Assembly: GCA_003228175.2 (NCBI GenBank)
Contig: QGNQ01000012.1
Location: forward strand, 1 to 47,550
DNA length: 47,550 nucleotides
Direction: 5' to 3'
Source of the DNA: Chloroflexota bacterium
GTDB lineage: Bacteria > Chloroflexota > Dehalococcoidia > Bin125
Position 1 is the first letter of the stretch. Each line of letters starts with the position of its first letter. This document shows, piece after piece, positions 29,574 through 37,737 of the stretch. A program made the translations under genes and the position numbers. The notes below the pieces were generated by a model. That model searched no databases and was not told the origin of the DNA. It was given only the letters and a program-made list of their open reading frames with translations.

Positions 29574-30203
29574 ATGCGCGTCGTTCTGACCTCCCAGTTG
29601 CTGTTCGTGCTGGTGCTGGCGCTTGGCGTGAGTGTTGTGGGGAGCGCAGTCCGGGCGCAGGAGCCGGGGCCGCCGCAGACGGTGTTGCAGCCGATCGTGG
29701 GGGGCTGGTCGTTGCTGGCGAACACGGGTCCAGCGGTCGCGCCGCGGACGCTGCTGGATCCGATCGACGATTTGGTCACGGCGGCATTCACGTTCGATCC
29801 GGTGTTGGACCGGTTCCGGTCGTACCGGCCCGGTGTCGGCGGCGCGAGCGATCTGACGCAGGTCGACTCGGGGGCGGCGTTGTGGGTGTTCGTGCCGCCG
29901 TCGCGGCTGGGCGGGGACGTGGCGTTCCTGGAGCTGCCGGGGTCGGAGCGGGGCTTGCCGGCGACGCTACAGCCAGGGTTCACGCTGGTGGGCTGGACGG
30001 GCGCGGAAGGGGTACGGATCTCGGAGGCCGTCGCGGGCTTGCCGGTGCGTCGGGCGTATCAGTGGGAGGGGGCGTTGCAGCGCTTTCGGATCTGGGACCT
30101 CAATCTGCCCGGGGTGCTGAACGACGATTTCCTGCTGGAGTACGGGGCAGGGTTGTGGATCGATCTAGGGGGTGGGGAGTCGGTGGTCTGGGAGCAGGAG
30201 TAG
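29574..30203 (+). CDS. Secreted two-repeat protein
   Basis: A 209-residue exported protein with a signal peptide (VVLTSQLLFVLVLALGVSVV, cleavage probably near VRAQ). The mature part consists of two similar modules of about 65-80 residues. Module 1 begins GGWSLLANTG and ends SGAALWVFV; module 2 begins GFTLVGWTG and ends YGAGLWIDL. Each holds a Phe/Arg/Tyr block (FDPVLDRFRSYRPG; WEGALQRFRIWDL). I recognise this module as common in secreted Chloroflexota proteins but know no function; adhesion or surface roles are plausible. No lipobox. Start ATG has no RBS but a leaderless promoter. Confidence 0.65.
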   Translation: MRVVLTSQLLFVLVLALGVSVVGSAVRAQEPGPPQTVLQPIVGGWSLLANTGPAVAPRTLLDPIDDLVTAAFTFDPVLDRFRSYRPGVGGASDLTQVDSGAALWVFVPPSRLGGDVAFLELPGSERGLPATLQPGFTLVGWTGAEGVRISEAVAGLPVRRAYQWEGALQRFRIWDLNLPGVLNDDFLLEYGAGLWIDLGGGESVVWEQE

Positions 30204-30232
30204 GAGTGGGCGGGTTGTGCCGGAGCGCCCTC

Positions 30233-30300
30233 TTCGACGGGGCTCAGGGCGGGCTTCGATAGGCCCTTCGACCGGCTCGGAAGAGCCTCAGGCCGGACGG
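30233..30300. repeat. Degenerate CTTCGACnGGCTCAG-type intergenic repeat
   Basis: Three degraded copies of a widely seen intergenic unit are visible: CTTCGACGGGGCTCAGGGC, GGCTTCGATAGG, and CCCTTCGACCGGCTCGG, the copies partly in inverted order. The element fills the space between two convergent genes and could fold into hairpins that end transcription. Confidence 0.4.
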
Positions 30301-30331
30301 AATGGGAGGTGGGGAGGCGGTGTGGGGAGGG

Positions 30332-31207
30332 TCAGGTGGAGGAGAAGTGTGTGCCGGGGGGGAGGCGATCGCGCATGACGGCGATGGCGTCCGGGTTCTG
30401 GTCGATGAGGAGGAAGCGACGGCCGAGGCGGGCGGCGACGGCGCCGACGGTGCCGCTGCCGGCGAAGGGGTCGCAGATGAGGTCGCCGGGGTTGCTGGAG
30501 GCGCGGATGATGCGCTCGGCCAGGGCCTCCGGCTTTTGTGTGGGGTAGCCGGTGCGCGCGCTGCCGCTGGTGGGCACGACGGTGTGCCACCAGGTGTCGG
30601 TGGGGAGCTTGCCTTTGGCGGCCTTCTCCGCACCGACGAGGCCGGGGGCCATGTAGGGGATGCGGTCGATGTCGTCGCGGTTGAAGGTGTAGGCGGTGGG
30701 GTCTTTGACGTAGTAGAGGATGGTGTCGTGCTTGGCGGGCCAGCGGCGCTTGGGGCGGCCGCCGAAGTCGTAGGCCCAGATGATCTCGTTGAGGAAGCAG
30801 TCGCGGCCGAAGATTCGGTCGCAGAGGACTTTGATGTAGTGCACTTCGCGCGCGTCGAGGTGCAGGTAGAGGGCGCCGGTGGGGGCGAGCAGGCGGTGGA
30901 TTTCGCGCAGGCGGGGCTCGAGGAAGGCGGGGTAGTCGTCGAAGGCGTCGGCGTAGGCGTGGTCCGAGACGGGCTGCGAGCGGTAGCGTCGACCGCCGAA
31001 GCCCGTGCGGTCGCCGTTGGGGTCAGCGGTGGTGCGGAGTCGTTGCTGACGCTGGGTGGCGCCGGTGTTGAAGGGGGGGTCGGTGTAGACGAGGTCGATG
31101 GAGGCGTCGGGCAGGGCGCGGAGGAGGGGGAGGTTGTCGCCCGCGACGACGCAGCTTCGCGAGCCAACGGGAGGGTCGTCGGATGCGGCGGGCACGTCAG
31201 TGGGCAT
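30332..31207 (-). CDS. Site-specific DNA methyltransferase, beta class (N6-adenine or N4-cytosine)
   Basis: A 291-residue enzyme. The catalytic motif DPPF (residues 43-46, in VYTDPPFNTGA) precedes the AdoMet-binding motif DPFAGSGTVG (from residue 246), the beta-class order. The motif X-like region PTQKPEALAERII precedes motif I, as expected. A target-recognition stretch (about 60-220) includes GRPKRRWPAKHDTILYY. No restriction endonuclease gene is adjacent, so it is an orphan modification enzyme, perhaps regulatory or protective. ATG start at 31205-31207. Convergent with the secreted repeat protein. Confidence 0.88.
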   Translation of the reverse strand: MPTDVPAASDDPPVGSRSCVVAGDNLPLLRALPDASIDLVYTDPPFNTGATQRQQRLRTTADPNGDRTGFGGRRYRSQPVSDHAYADAFDDYPAFLEPRLREIHRLLAPTGALYLHLDAREVHYIKVLCDRIFGRDCFLNEIIWAYDFGGRPKRRWPAKHDTILYYVKDPTAYTFNRDDIDRIPYMAPGLVGAEKAAKGKLPTDTWWHTVVPTSGSARTGYPTQKPEALAERIIRASSNPGDLICDPFAGSGTVGAVAARLGRRFLLIDQNPDAIAVMRDRLPPGTHFSST

Positions 31208-31374
31208 CGTCGTTGGGTGGGCGAGAGCGCGGGCCGTGTCCGGGGCGGGGGCGCTGGGCGAGGCGGACGAGCGCGTCGAGGCTGTCGGCGAGGGCGTTGG
31301 AGGCGCGACAGCCGATCCGGGAGGGGAGGCTGAGGGGCAGGAGGAGGAGTTGGAGGAGCACGGGTTGCGGGTCT

Positions 31375-31415
31375 TGCTGTTCTGGGTCTATTGCTCTGGG
31401 CTTATTGCTCTGGGC
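31375..31415. repeat. 14-bp tandem repeat TATTGCTCTGGGC at the end of the flavin reductase gene
   Basis: TATTGCTCTGGGC occurs at 31389-31401 and 31403-31415, with a degraded third copy (TTGCTGTTCTGGGTC) before. The second copy spans the last codons and stop of the flavin reductase gene. Slippage could shift the end of this protein. Confidence 0.5.
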
Positions 31416-32139
31416 GGGCGCGGGGGAGCGATGAGGTGTCGGGCTCGGCGTCGCCGCGGCGGTCCTTGGCGTCGCGCGCTTCTTCGGCCTCCTCACGTTT
31501 GACTGCTCGCTCCGCTTCGATCTCCTCCAGCTGTTTGCCCAGGCCCTCCTCCGCCATCTGCTCCGGGGAGCGTTCTTCGACGTGTGCCTCGAAGGCCGCG
31601 GCCATGACCGAGTAGGAGCGCCCGCCCAGGTAGTTGAGCGGCTTGTACTCGTCGTCGGCGAGGGACCAGAGGCCGGCGTCGAAGTCGAAGGCTTCGGTGT
31701 CGGCCTGGGCGGCCATGACGCGCCCGACGAAGAGGGTGTGGTCGCCCATGGTGTAGGAGTCCTGGACGGTGCACTCGATCCAGCCGACGCAGCCTTCGAG
31801 CAGGGGAGCGTCGATGGTCTTGGCGCGGAAGTAGGGCAGGCGGGAGGCTTCCAGCTTGTCGCCCAGCAGGCCGCTGACCATGCCCAGCCATTGGGTGTGG
31901 TTGAGGATGACTTTGCTGGGGAAGTTGAGCGCGAACTCTTCGCCGAAGGTGAGCATGTCGTGGCTGTGGCGGGAGGGGTGGACGGCGATGGCGACGAGCG
32001 GCGGATCGATGCTGACGGGCATGGACCAGGCGACGGGGAAGGCGTTGGCGACGGCCTTCCAGCGGGTGGTGACGATGGTCACGGGTGCGCCACCGAGCAG
32101 TCGGCGGGCGTCGAGATCTTGCAGCTTGCGTCGGACCAT
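31402..32139 (-). CDS. Flavin reductase-like FMN-binding split-barrel protein
   Basis: A 245-residue protein of the flavin reductase (DIM6/NTAB) family. It starts at the usual position for this fold (LLGGAPVTIVTTRWKAVANAF), with the nucleotide-binding PLVAIAVHPSRHSHDML segment and GCVGWIECTVQDSYTMGDHTLFVGRV strand. The last 60 residues form a Glu/Ala/Lys-rich helix that is not part of the fold. ATG 32139 follows AAAGGAG by 5 nt, which rules out the longer upstream start. Members supply reduced flavin to monooxygenases or act on their own; no monooxygenase is adjacent. Divergent from the acyl-CoA dehydrogenase. Confidence 0.85.
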   Translation of the reverse strand: MVRRKLQDLDARRLLGGAPVTIVTTRWKAVANAFPVAWSMPVSIDPPLVAIAVHPSRHSHDMLTFGEEFALNFPSKVILNHTQWLGMVSGLLGDKLEASRLPYFRAKTIDAPLLEGCVGWIECTVQDSYTMGDHTLFVGRVMAAQADTEAFDFDAGLWSLADDEYKPLNYLGGRSYSVMAAAFEAHVEERSPEQMAEEGLGKQLEEIEAERAVKREEAEEARDAKDRRGDAEPDTSSLPRARPEQ

Positions 32140-32269
32140 GGTCGCTCCTTTGGTGTGATCGTACCGGGCGGGCGGGTTCCAGCGCCGGGCGTCGGTGAAT
32201 GCGCTCTCGGAGACGTCGGTTTGGCCGCGTGAGCGGTAGCATGCGGGCGCTGAGATGAGGAGCACGCCC

Positions 32270-33463
32270 ATGGTCCAGTTTGCCGACAGCCCCCAGGAAG
32301 CCGCGTTTCGCGACGAGGTCCGCGCGTTCATCAAGGAGTCGTACGAGCCGCTGCGGGTGGCGATCCGTGACGAGGGCAAGGCCTCAGGTGGCTACGCGGA
32401 GACGCCGTCGAAGCGGAAGTGGCTGTCGACGCTGTCGGACAAGGGCTGGATCGCGCCGGCTTGGCCCGTCGAGTACGGCGGCGCGGGCATGGGCGTGATG
32501 GAGCAGTTCATCTACAACGAGGAGATGGCGGAGTCCGGCGCGACGCGTCCCAGCGGGATCACGGTGGGCTTCATTGGCCCCACGATCATCACCCTGGGCA
32601 CGGACGCGCAGAAGCAAGAGCACCTGCCGCCCATTCTGAAGGCGGAGACGGTGTGGTGTCAGGGTTACTCGGAGCCGGGCTCTGGGTCGGACCTGGCGTC
32701 GTTGCAGACGCGCGGGGTCAAAGACGGCGACGACTGGGTGATCAACGGGCAGAAGATCTGGACCAGTGGCGCGCACGTGTCGGACTACATGGTGATGCTG
32801 GCGCGGACGGACCCGGACGCGCCGAAGCACAAGGGGATTACGTACTTCATCGTGGATATGCACGCGCCGGGCGTGGAGGTGCGGCCCCTGGTGAACATGG
32901 CCAAGACGCACGAGTTCAACGAGGTCTACTTCGAGGATGTGCGGGTGCCCAGCCGGAATGTGCTGGGGGAGGTGAACCGGGGCTGGTACGGGGCGGTGAC
33001 GACGCTGGACTTCGAGCGATCGAGTATTGGCTCGGCGGTGGGGATGGGGAAGGGCGTGCAGACGCTGATTCGCCATGCACAGGAGTCGGCGGAGAGCGGC
33101 GTCTCACAGCTGGGACATCGGGCGGGGCTGCGCATCGAGCTGGCCGACCGCTACCTGGAGTCGCAGATCGCGCGGATGATTTCGTACCGGATTGTGACGA
33201 TGCAGGCGCAGGGGCTGATCCCGAACTACGAGGCGTCGATGGGCAAGCTGTACGCGATGGAGCTGAACCAGCGCATCGCGTCGACGGCGATGCATGTCTT
33301 CGGGCTGCACGGGCAGTTGTGGACGGACCAGGAGGGGGCCCCGCGGGGCGGGCTCTACAACTACGACTACATGCGCACGGTGGCGAATACGATCGAGGGC
33401 GGGACGAGCGAGATTCAGCGCAACATCATTGCCGGACGCGGGCTGGGGCTGCCGCGCTCGTAG
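32270..33463 (+). CDS. Acyl-CoA dehydrogenase family protein
   Basis: A 397-residue flavoenzyme. It shows the N-terminal helical domain (AWPVEYGGAGMGVMEQFIYN), the middle beta domain with FAD/substrate contacts (CQGYSEPGSGSDLASLQTRG; INGQKIWTSGAH), and the C-terminal signature (DYMRTVANTIEGGTSEIQRN, containing the Glu that often acts as catalytic base in medium-chain relatives). ATG 32270 follows AGGAG by 8 nt; an upstream in-frame ATG (32255) is less likely. It belongs to the broad group including short/branched and aromatic acyl-CoA dehydrogenases; the substrate is open. An SRPBCC gene follows after 18 nt. Confidence 0.9.
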   Translation: MVQFADSPQEAAFRDEVRAFIKESYEPLRVAIRDEGKASGGYAETPSKRKWLSTLSDKGWIAPAWPVEYGGAGMGVMEQFIYNEEMAESGATRPSGITVGFIGPTIITLGTDAQKQEHLPPILKAETVWCQGYSEPGSGSDLASLQTRGVKDGDDWVINGQKIWTSGAHVSDYMVMLARTDPDAPKHKGITYFIVDMHAPGVEVRPLVNMAKTHEFNEVYFEDVRVPSRNVLGEVNRGWYGAVTTLDFERSSIGSAVGMGKGVQTLIRHAQESAESGVSQLGHRAGLRIELADRYLESQIARMISYRIVTMQAQGLIPNYEASMGKLYAMELNQRIASTAMHVFGLHGQLWTDQEGAPRGGLYNYDYMRTVANTIEGGTSEIQRNIIAGRGLGLPRS

Positions 33464-33481
33464 GCATCGAGAGGTGGAGGC

Positions 33482-34108
33482 ATGGCGGAGCCGTCGGACG
33501 AGGGGACGCAGACTGCTGGGTCGCTGATCGATGACTGGCTGCCGGAGTACCAGGCGCGCGATGTCGCGCGGACGAACGTGCGTGGGTCGCCGGAGAGTGC
33601 GTTCGCCGCGGCCCGCGAGATGGATTTCTTCGACGATTCGGTGATTCGGGGGTTGTTTTCGGTCCGGCGCGGCCCCGGGCTGGCGATGGATTGGTATCGC
33701 GGCGTGAAGCGCGCGTCGGCGGAGCACTCCCGGTTCTCGCTGGACACGCTGGCTCAGAGCGACTCCGGCTTCGTGCTGCTGGCGGAGGATGACGACGCGA
33801 CGAGCGGGCGTCGGGAAGTCGTGCTGGGGGCGGTGGGCCGGTTCTGGGCGCCCAAGACGACGTTTGAGGCGGTGTCGGCCGAGGCGTTCCGCGCGTACGA
33901 CGTGGGTGGCCAGGCGCGGGCGGTGATTGGGCTGCGGGCGGAGCCCGCGGAGGAGGGCCGCAGCCGGGTGACGTTCGAGGTGCGGGTGGCGCCAATTGGG
34001 CGTCGGGCGCGACTGTCGTTCCGGGTCTACTGGCTGGGCGTGGGCAAGCTCTCGCACGTGGTCCGGCAGCGGGCGCTGCGGCGGCTGAAGGAAGAGCTGG
34101 AGGACTAG
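33482..34108 (+). CDS. SRPBCC-like lipid- or ligand-binding protein
   Basis: A 208-residue protein with the START/SRPBCC pattern: an N-terminal strand and helix (RGSPESAFAAAREMDF), a series of strands (EVVLGAVGRFWA, RAVIGLRAEPAEEGRSRVTFEVRV) and a long C-terminal helix (LSHVVRQRALRRLKEELE). No signal peptide. Members bind hydrophobic ligands or act in polyketide/aromatic metabolism. It starts 18 nt after the acyl-CoA dehydrogenase stop, suggesting a shared operon and perhaps a hydrophobic CoA substrate. Function is inference. Confidence 0.6.
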   Translation: MAEPSDEGTQTAGSLIDDWLPEYQARDVARTNVRGSPESAFAAAREMDFFDDSVIRGLFSVRRGPGLAMDWYRGVKRASAEHSRFSLDTLAQSDSGFVLLAEDDDATSGRREVVLGAVGRFWAPKTTFEAVSAEAFRAYDVGGQARAVIGLRAEPAEEGRSRVTFEVRVAPIGRRARLSFRVYWLGVGKLSHVVRQRALRRLKEELED

Positions 34109-34128
34109 GGCCGGTTGGGTGGAGGGGC

Positions 34129-35415
34129 CTAGGCCGGAACGACGCGGGGGATGGCCTGGAAGCCGTGGGGGAGGGCGAGGATGCGAGTGCGATCTTCGGT
34201 GTGGCGCTGGTGGGCGGCGGCGAGCCGGGCGACGGTGGCGCTGATGTCGGCGACGGGCTGGAGGTGGGCGGCGCGGACGGCGGCGTCGTCCAGGGTGGAG
34301 TAGAGGCTGAGGCGGGCGCGCTGCTGCACGGCGACTTGCATCTGCACCTGCCAGGAGTCGATGCGGTGGAAGTCCGGCTGGAGCATCTCCTCCATGAGGG
34401 CCTGCGGGGATTCGGCGGAGGCGAGGAAGGCGGCGTAGTCTTCGCTGCCGACCCCTTCGCGACATTCGGCGGCGATCACGATCTCGCCTCCGTCGCGGAC
34501 GCCGAGTCCGGCGGCGACGATGCCCTTAACGGACTGGTAGAGGTTGAGGTCGGCGGGGTGGCCGCCGTTGCTGCCGACGACGATGTCGTAGGGGCGTTCG
34601 ATGGGGCGCACGGCCTGGCGGTCGATGTGGGCGATGGCGGCGTCGTGGGCGGCGATGAGGTCGCCGCAGAAGACACCGGTGACGCGCTTGTGGGCGTCGA
34701 GGGTGACGTTGCAGAGGAAGTCGACGCTGGCGTTGAGGGCGATGCGCCGGACGTCTTCGAAGATCGGGTTGCCTTCCGTGACGCAGTAGGTGGCGCTGTC
34801 GTTGGCGAGGTTGGCGACGCCGTGGTTGCGCATGATGTTGTGCGCGGAGGCGACGCCGGGGAAGACGCCTTTGCCGCCGCCGCTGTAACCGGCGAAGAGG
34901 TGCGGTTCGACGAAGCCGGTGACGATGCGGACGGTGGCCTGCATGAAGGCGGCGTTGAGGTAGATGCCGCCGCGCCGCTCGCCGGGGTAGCGCTGCAGGA
35001 AGATCTGCTGATCGGGGTCGCGGGCGTCGTGGGCCAATGTGCGGTAGCGGCGGGCGATATCGGCGCCGAGCAGGGTGTCGATCTGGGCGGCGCTGAGCGG
35101 CTCGTGCAGACCGCCGCCGACGAGGAGGGTGATCTGGTGGTCGGGGACGCCGGCGGCGGCCAGGGCTTCGAGCAGGGCGGGCGCGATCTCGCGGTTGGGG
35201 ACGGGGCGGGTGTTGTCGCTGAAGACGATGGTGACGTGGTCATTGGGGCCAACGCGATCGGCGAGGGGGGGCGCGCCGATGGGGGCGGCGATGGCGGCCC
35301 GCAGGTGGGCGGGGACGTTGGCCAGGGGCTGCGAGGGGAGCGGCTCGATCACGTCGGTGTGGTCGGGCAGATCGACGGGCAGTCCCTGGTCGCCGTAGGC
35401 AAGTTGGACGCGCAT
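34129..35415 (-). CDS. larA: LarA-family nickel-dependent racemase
   Basis: A 428-residue protein of the lactate racemase (LarA/DUF2088) family. The LarA active-site residues can be placed: Asp67-Asn-Thr-Arg70 (DNTRPVP), His104 (GGGLHEP), His172 and Lys182 (HLFAGYSGGGKGVFPG), and His198 (IMRNHGV), matching D72, R75, H108, H174, K184 and H200 of Lactobacillus LarA. The lysine carries the nickel-pincer cofactor in LarA. The usual maturation genes larB, larC and larE are not nearby, so the cofactor would have to be made elsewhere. The substrate may differ from lactate, since the family includes malate and other 2-hydroxy acid racemases. Convergent with the SRPBCC gene. Confidence 0.82.
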   Translation of the reverse strand: MRVQLAYGDQGLPVDLPDHTDVIEPLPSQPLANVPAHLRAAIAAPIGAPPLADRVGPNDHVTIVFSDNTRPVPNREIAPALLEALAAAGVPDHQITLLVGGGLHEPLSAAQIDTLLGADIARRYRTLAHDARDPDQQIFLQRYPGERRGGIYLNAAFMQATVRIVTGFVEPHLFAGYSGGGKGVFPGVASAHNIMRNHGVANLANDSATYCVTEGNPIFEDVRRIALNASVDFLCNVTLDAHKRVTGVFCGDLIAAHDAAIAHIDRQAVRPIERPYDIVVGSNGGHPADLNLYQSVKGIVAAGLGVRDGGEIVIAAECREGVGSEDYAAFLASAESPQALMEEMLQPDFHRIDSWQVQMQVAVQQRARLSLYSTLDDAAVRAAHLQPVADISATVARLAAAHQRHTEDRTRILALPHGFQAIPRVVPA

Positions 35416-35477
35416 GGGGAGAGGGTACCGGCTGGCTGCCGGCGGGGTGATGGCTGCGCCCGCCTCCGGCGGGTCGG

Positions 35478-35483
35478 TAGAGT
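35478..35483 (+). promoter_or_regulatory. -10 box TAGAGT upstream of the PQQ-propeller gene
   Basis: TAGAGT sits 18 nt before the ATG at 35502, in the 86-nt gap between divergent genes. A short leader would still include a GAGGG Shine-Dalgarno. No good -35. Confidence 0.35.
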
Positions 35484-35501
35484 GACATCGAGAGCGAGGG
35501 C

Positions 35502-37142
35502 ATGACGCGGCGCGGGGCGGTGATCACGTGTCTGTTGCTGCTGGGGATCGTTGGGTTGGCGGCGGCCTGCTCCAACGACGACGCGGCGACGGATACGGGG
35601 CCGGCGGCCTCCGGCGACCAGGCCCCGGCTGGGCCCGATAACGAAGCCGCCGGCAGTGTCCAGGCCGAGCGCGCTCCTCGCTGCGTCCCGGGCGTCGTGC
35701 CGGATCTCCCGGCCGTCGATGGGCTGGCGCCGGAGCTGGCTTCGACGGCCGGGCAGTGGCCCAGCGCCAACCGCGACCTGCACGGCACGCGGGCGGTCTT
35801 CGACTCGCCGATCGATTCCACGACCGTCGACGATCTGGAGCTTGCCTGGGCCTATCCCCTGACGGGTCGCGAGGGTGCCTTCGGCCGGGCGGCGACGAAC
35901 CCGCTGATCATCGACGGCCGGGTCTACCTGCAGGATCTGGCCAGCGGTCTGCACGTGATCGATCTGGAGTCCGGCGAGCCGGGCTGGGAGCTGGCGCTGG
36001 ATGCGCCGGTCTTCGGGCCCAACGGACTGGCGGTCGGCTGGGGTCGCGTGTTCGCGGCGGTGCGGGGGACCTCAATCAGCGCCTACGACGCGGTCTGCGG
36101 CGAGCTGCTATGGGAGACACGACTGCGCGACACCGGCGGTGGCAGCGTTGATATCCAACCGATCGTGGCGGGCGAGCTGGTCCTGGCGGCGACCTCGTCG
36201 CTGTCGCAGCCGGGCAGCCGTGGCGTGCTCTTCGGCCTCGATCCGACGACGGGGGAGGTCGTTTGGTCGTTCGACACGATCGAATCCCCCGACCTGTGGG
36301 GGAACCCGTCCGTGAACAGCGGTGGCGGCGCCTGGTACCCGCCCGCCGTCGATCTGGAGGCGGGGCTCGGCTTCTGGGGCATCTCCAACGCCTACCCCTT
36401 CCCGGGCGTGCCCGGCTTCCCCAACGGCAGCTCGCGCCCTGGCAACAACCGCTGGACGGCCTCGGTGCTGGCGCTGGATCTGGCGACGGGCGCGCTGCGC
36501 TGGGGCTTCCAGCACTTCCCCCACGACATCTTCGACCGCGACATGGTGCTCAGCGCGATCGCCACGGTGGAAGCGCCGGATGGTCCTGAGCGGGTGGTGA
36601 TAAACACCGGCAAGGGCGCGGTCGTCGCCGAGTTCGATCCCCTCAGTGGTGAGCGCCTCTGGAGCACGAGGGTGGGGCGGCACCAGAACGACGACCTACC
36701 GTCGTTCGAGGGGTCGCTGCAGGTGTTGCCGGGAACGGCCGGGGGCGTGGAGACGCCGATCGCAACGGCGGAGGGGATCGTCTACGTCGCCGCCGTCAAC
36801 GCGCCCGTGACCTACGATTCGCCGACGGATTCGGAAGGCCAGACGGAGATTGGCGTGTTTCCCTCGCAGGTGGTCGCGCTGGACGCGTCGAGTGGGGAGA
36901 TCATTTGGGACGTCGAGGTCCCGGGCGACTCGTTCGGTGGCGTCACGGTGGTCAACGACCTCCTGTTCGTCTCCCTGATCGACGGGCGCGTGCTGGCGCT
37001 CTCGCGGGACGATGGCACGCAGCTCTGGTCGCGACAGCTGCCGGCGGGGATCAACGCCTGGCCGGCCGTCGCCGGCGACATGATCGTGCTGCCGGCGGGG
37101 CTGGGGCCCAACCCACGGCTCGTTGCGCTGCGACTGCGCTAG
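35502..37142 (+). CDS. PQQ-like beta-propeller lipoprotein
   Basis: A 546-residue exported lipoprotein: signal helix VITCLLLLGIVGLAAAC with a lipobox cysteine, a Pro/Ala-rich linker, then repeated PQQ-type blades such as NPLIIDGRVYLQDLASGLHVIDL, LLFGLDPTTGEVVWSFDT-like and VVALDASSGEIIWDVEV. It resembles the propeller of PQQ-dependent alcohol dehydrogenases but I see no c-type haem motif, so it may be a binding or sensory protein rather than an oxidoreductase. The gene favours C-ending codons (GTC, ATC, CTC) more than its G-ending neighbours, hinting at different origin or expression. A small basic protein follows. Confidence 0.72.
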   Translation: MTRRGAVITCLLLLGIVGLAAACSNDDAATDTGPAASGDQAPAGPDNEAAGSVQAERAPRCVPGVVPDLPAVDGLAPELASTAGQWPSANRDLHGTRAVFDSPIDSTTVDDLELAWAYPLTGREGAFGRAATNPLIIDGRVYLQDLASGLHVIDLESGEPGWELALDAPVFGPNGLAVGWGRVFAAVRGTSISAYDAVCGELLWETRLRDTGGGSVDIQPIVAGELVLAATSSLSQPGSRGVLFGLDPTTGEVVWSFDTIESPDLWGNPSVNSGGGAWYPPAVDLEAGLGFWGISNAYPFPGVPGFPNGSSRPGNNRWTASVLALDLATGALRWGFQHFPHDIFDRDMVLSAIATVEAPDGPERVVINTGKGAVVAEFDPLSGERLWSTRVGRHQNDDLPSFEGSLQVLPGTAGGVETPIATAEGIVYVAAVNAPVTYDSPTDSEGQTEIGVFPSQVVALDASSGEIIWDVEVPGDSFGGVTVVNDLLFVSLIDGRVLALSRDDGTQLWSRQLPAGINAWPAVAGDMIVLPAGLGPNPRLVALRLR

Positions 37143-37177
37143 CGGCCGCCGGCCTCGGCCCGCGGCGGTGGGGCGAG

Positions 37178-37183
37178 TACGAT
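37178..37183 (+). promoter_or_regulatory. -10 box TACGAT for a leaderless transcript
   Basis: TACGAT is followed by 6 nt and ATG 37190. The same spacing as for tsaE and the 29574 gene. A GGAGG lies directly against the ATG, too close to act as a normal ribosome site. Confidence 0.4.
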
Positions 37184-37189
37184 CGGAGG

Positions 37190-37369
37190 ATGAGTGATGG
37201 GGATGCGGGCGAGACCCGGGGCGAGCGTCGCGAGGAGAAGCTGTCGAAGAAGCGCTATGCGATGCGCCTGCACGGGGCGTCGCTGCGGCGCATCTATGAG
37301 GCGGCGGTGCGCAAACGGGCGCGGGCGGTACGGGCGAAACGCCGGGCTGGGGAGTCAGAGCCGGACTAG
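37190..37369 (+). CDS. Small basic protein
   Basis: A 59-residue protein with an acidic N-terminus (SDGDAGETRGERREEKL) and a strongly basic helical remainder (SKKRYAMRLHGASLRRIYEA, then Arg/Ala-rich). It could bind nucleic acid. The start fits a leaderless promoter. The family is unknown to me; the composition is more structured than random, supporting a real gene. Confidence 0.45.
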   Translation: MSDGDAGETRGERREEKLSKKRYAMRLHGASLRRIYEAAVRKRARAVRAKRRAGESEPD

Positions 37370-37402
37370 GCGCGCAGACGGTGCATTGGTGGGTGGGGCC
37401 GA

Positions 37403-37737
37403 TCAGATCTGGGCGTAGCCGGTGCCAGGCATGGTGGGGTCTGCGCCCCAGCCGCGGGCGGTGCCACGCCAGCCGAACTCTTTGAGGATGGCCTGGCTGC
37501 AACAGCAGCGGCCGGTGACTCTGTCGAGCGGCTCCGTGGCGAGCAGGACAATGGCCTGGGCGAGCACCTCCGGGCCTTCGGCGTCGTTGGGGTCGCGGCC
37601 GTCCATGAGGTGGTGGTGGAGGACGCCGGGGGTGGGCACGATCTGCGAGGGGCTGAGACAGCTGACGCGGATGCCGTGCTCGTAAACCTCCATGCGAGGC
37701 CTTGGCTCATGCGTTCCAGGGCGGCCTTTTCGGCGCC
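37403..37737 (-). pseudogene. Remnant of a short-chain dehydrogenase/reductase gene
   Basis: The C-terminal half of an SDR is readable: VYEHGIRVSCLSPSQIVPT, MDGRDPNDAEGPEVLAQAIV, GRCCCSQAILKEFGW and a final YAQI. Just upstream a different frame continues the family sequence (EKAALERMSQGLA), so a frameshift near 37690 splits the gene, and nothing of the Rossmann part is left. The sequence dissolves beyond 37737. The gene is a clear remnant, not a short functional protein. Confidence 0.75.
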
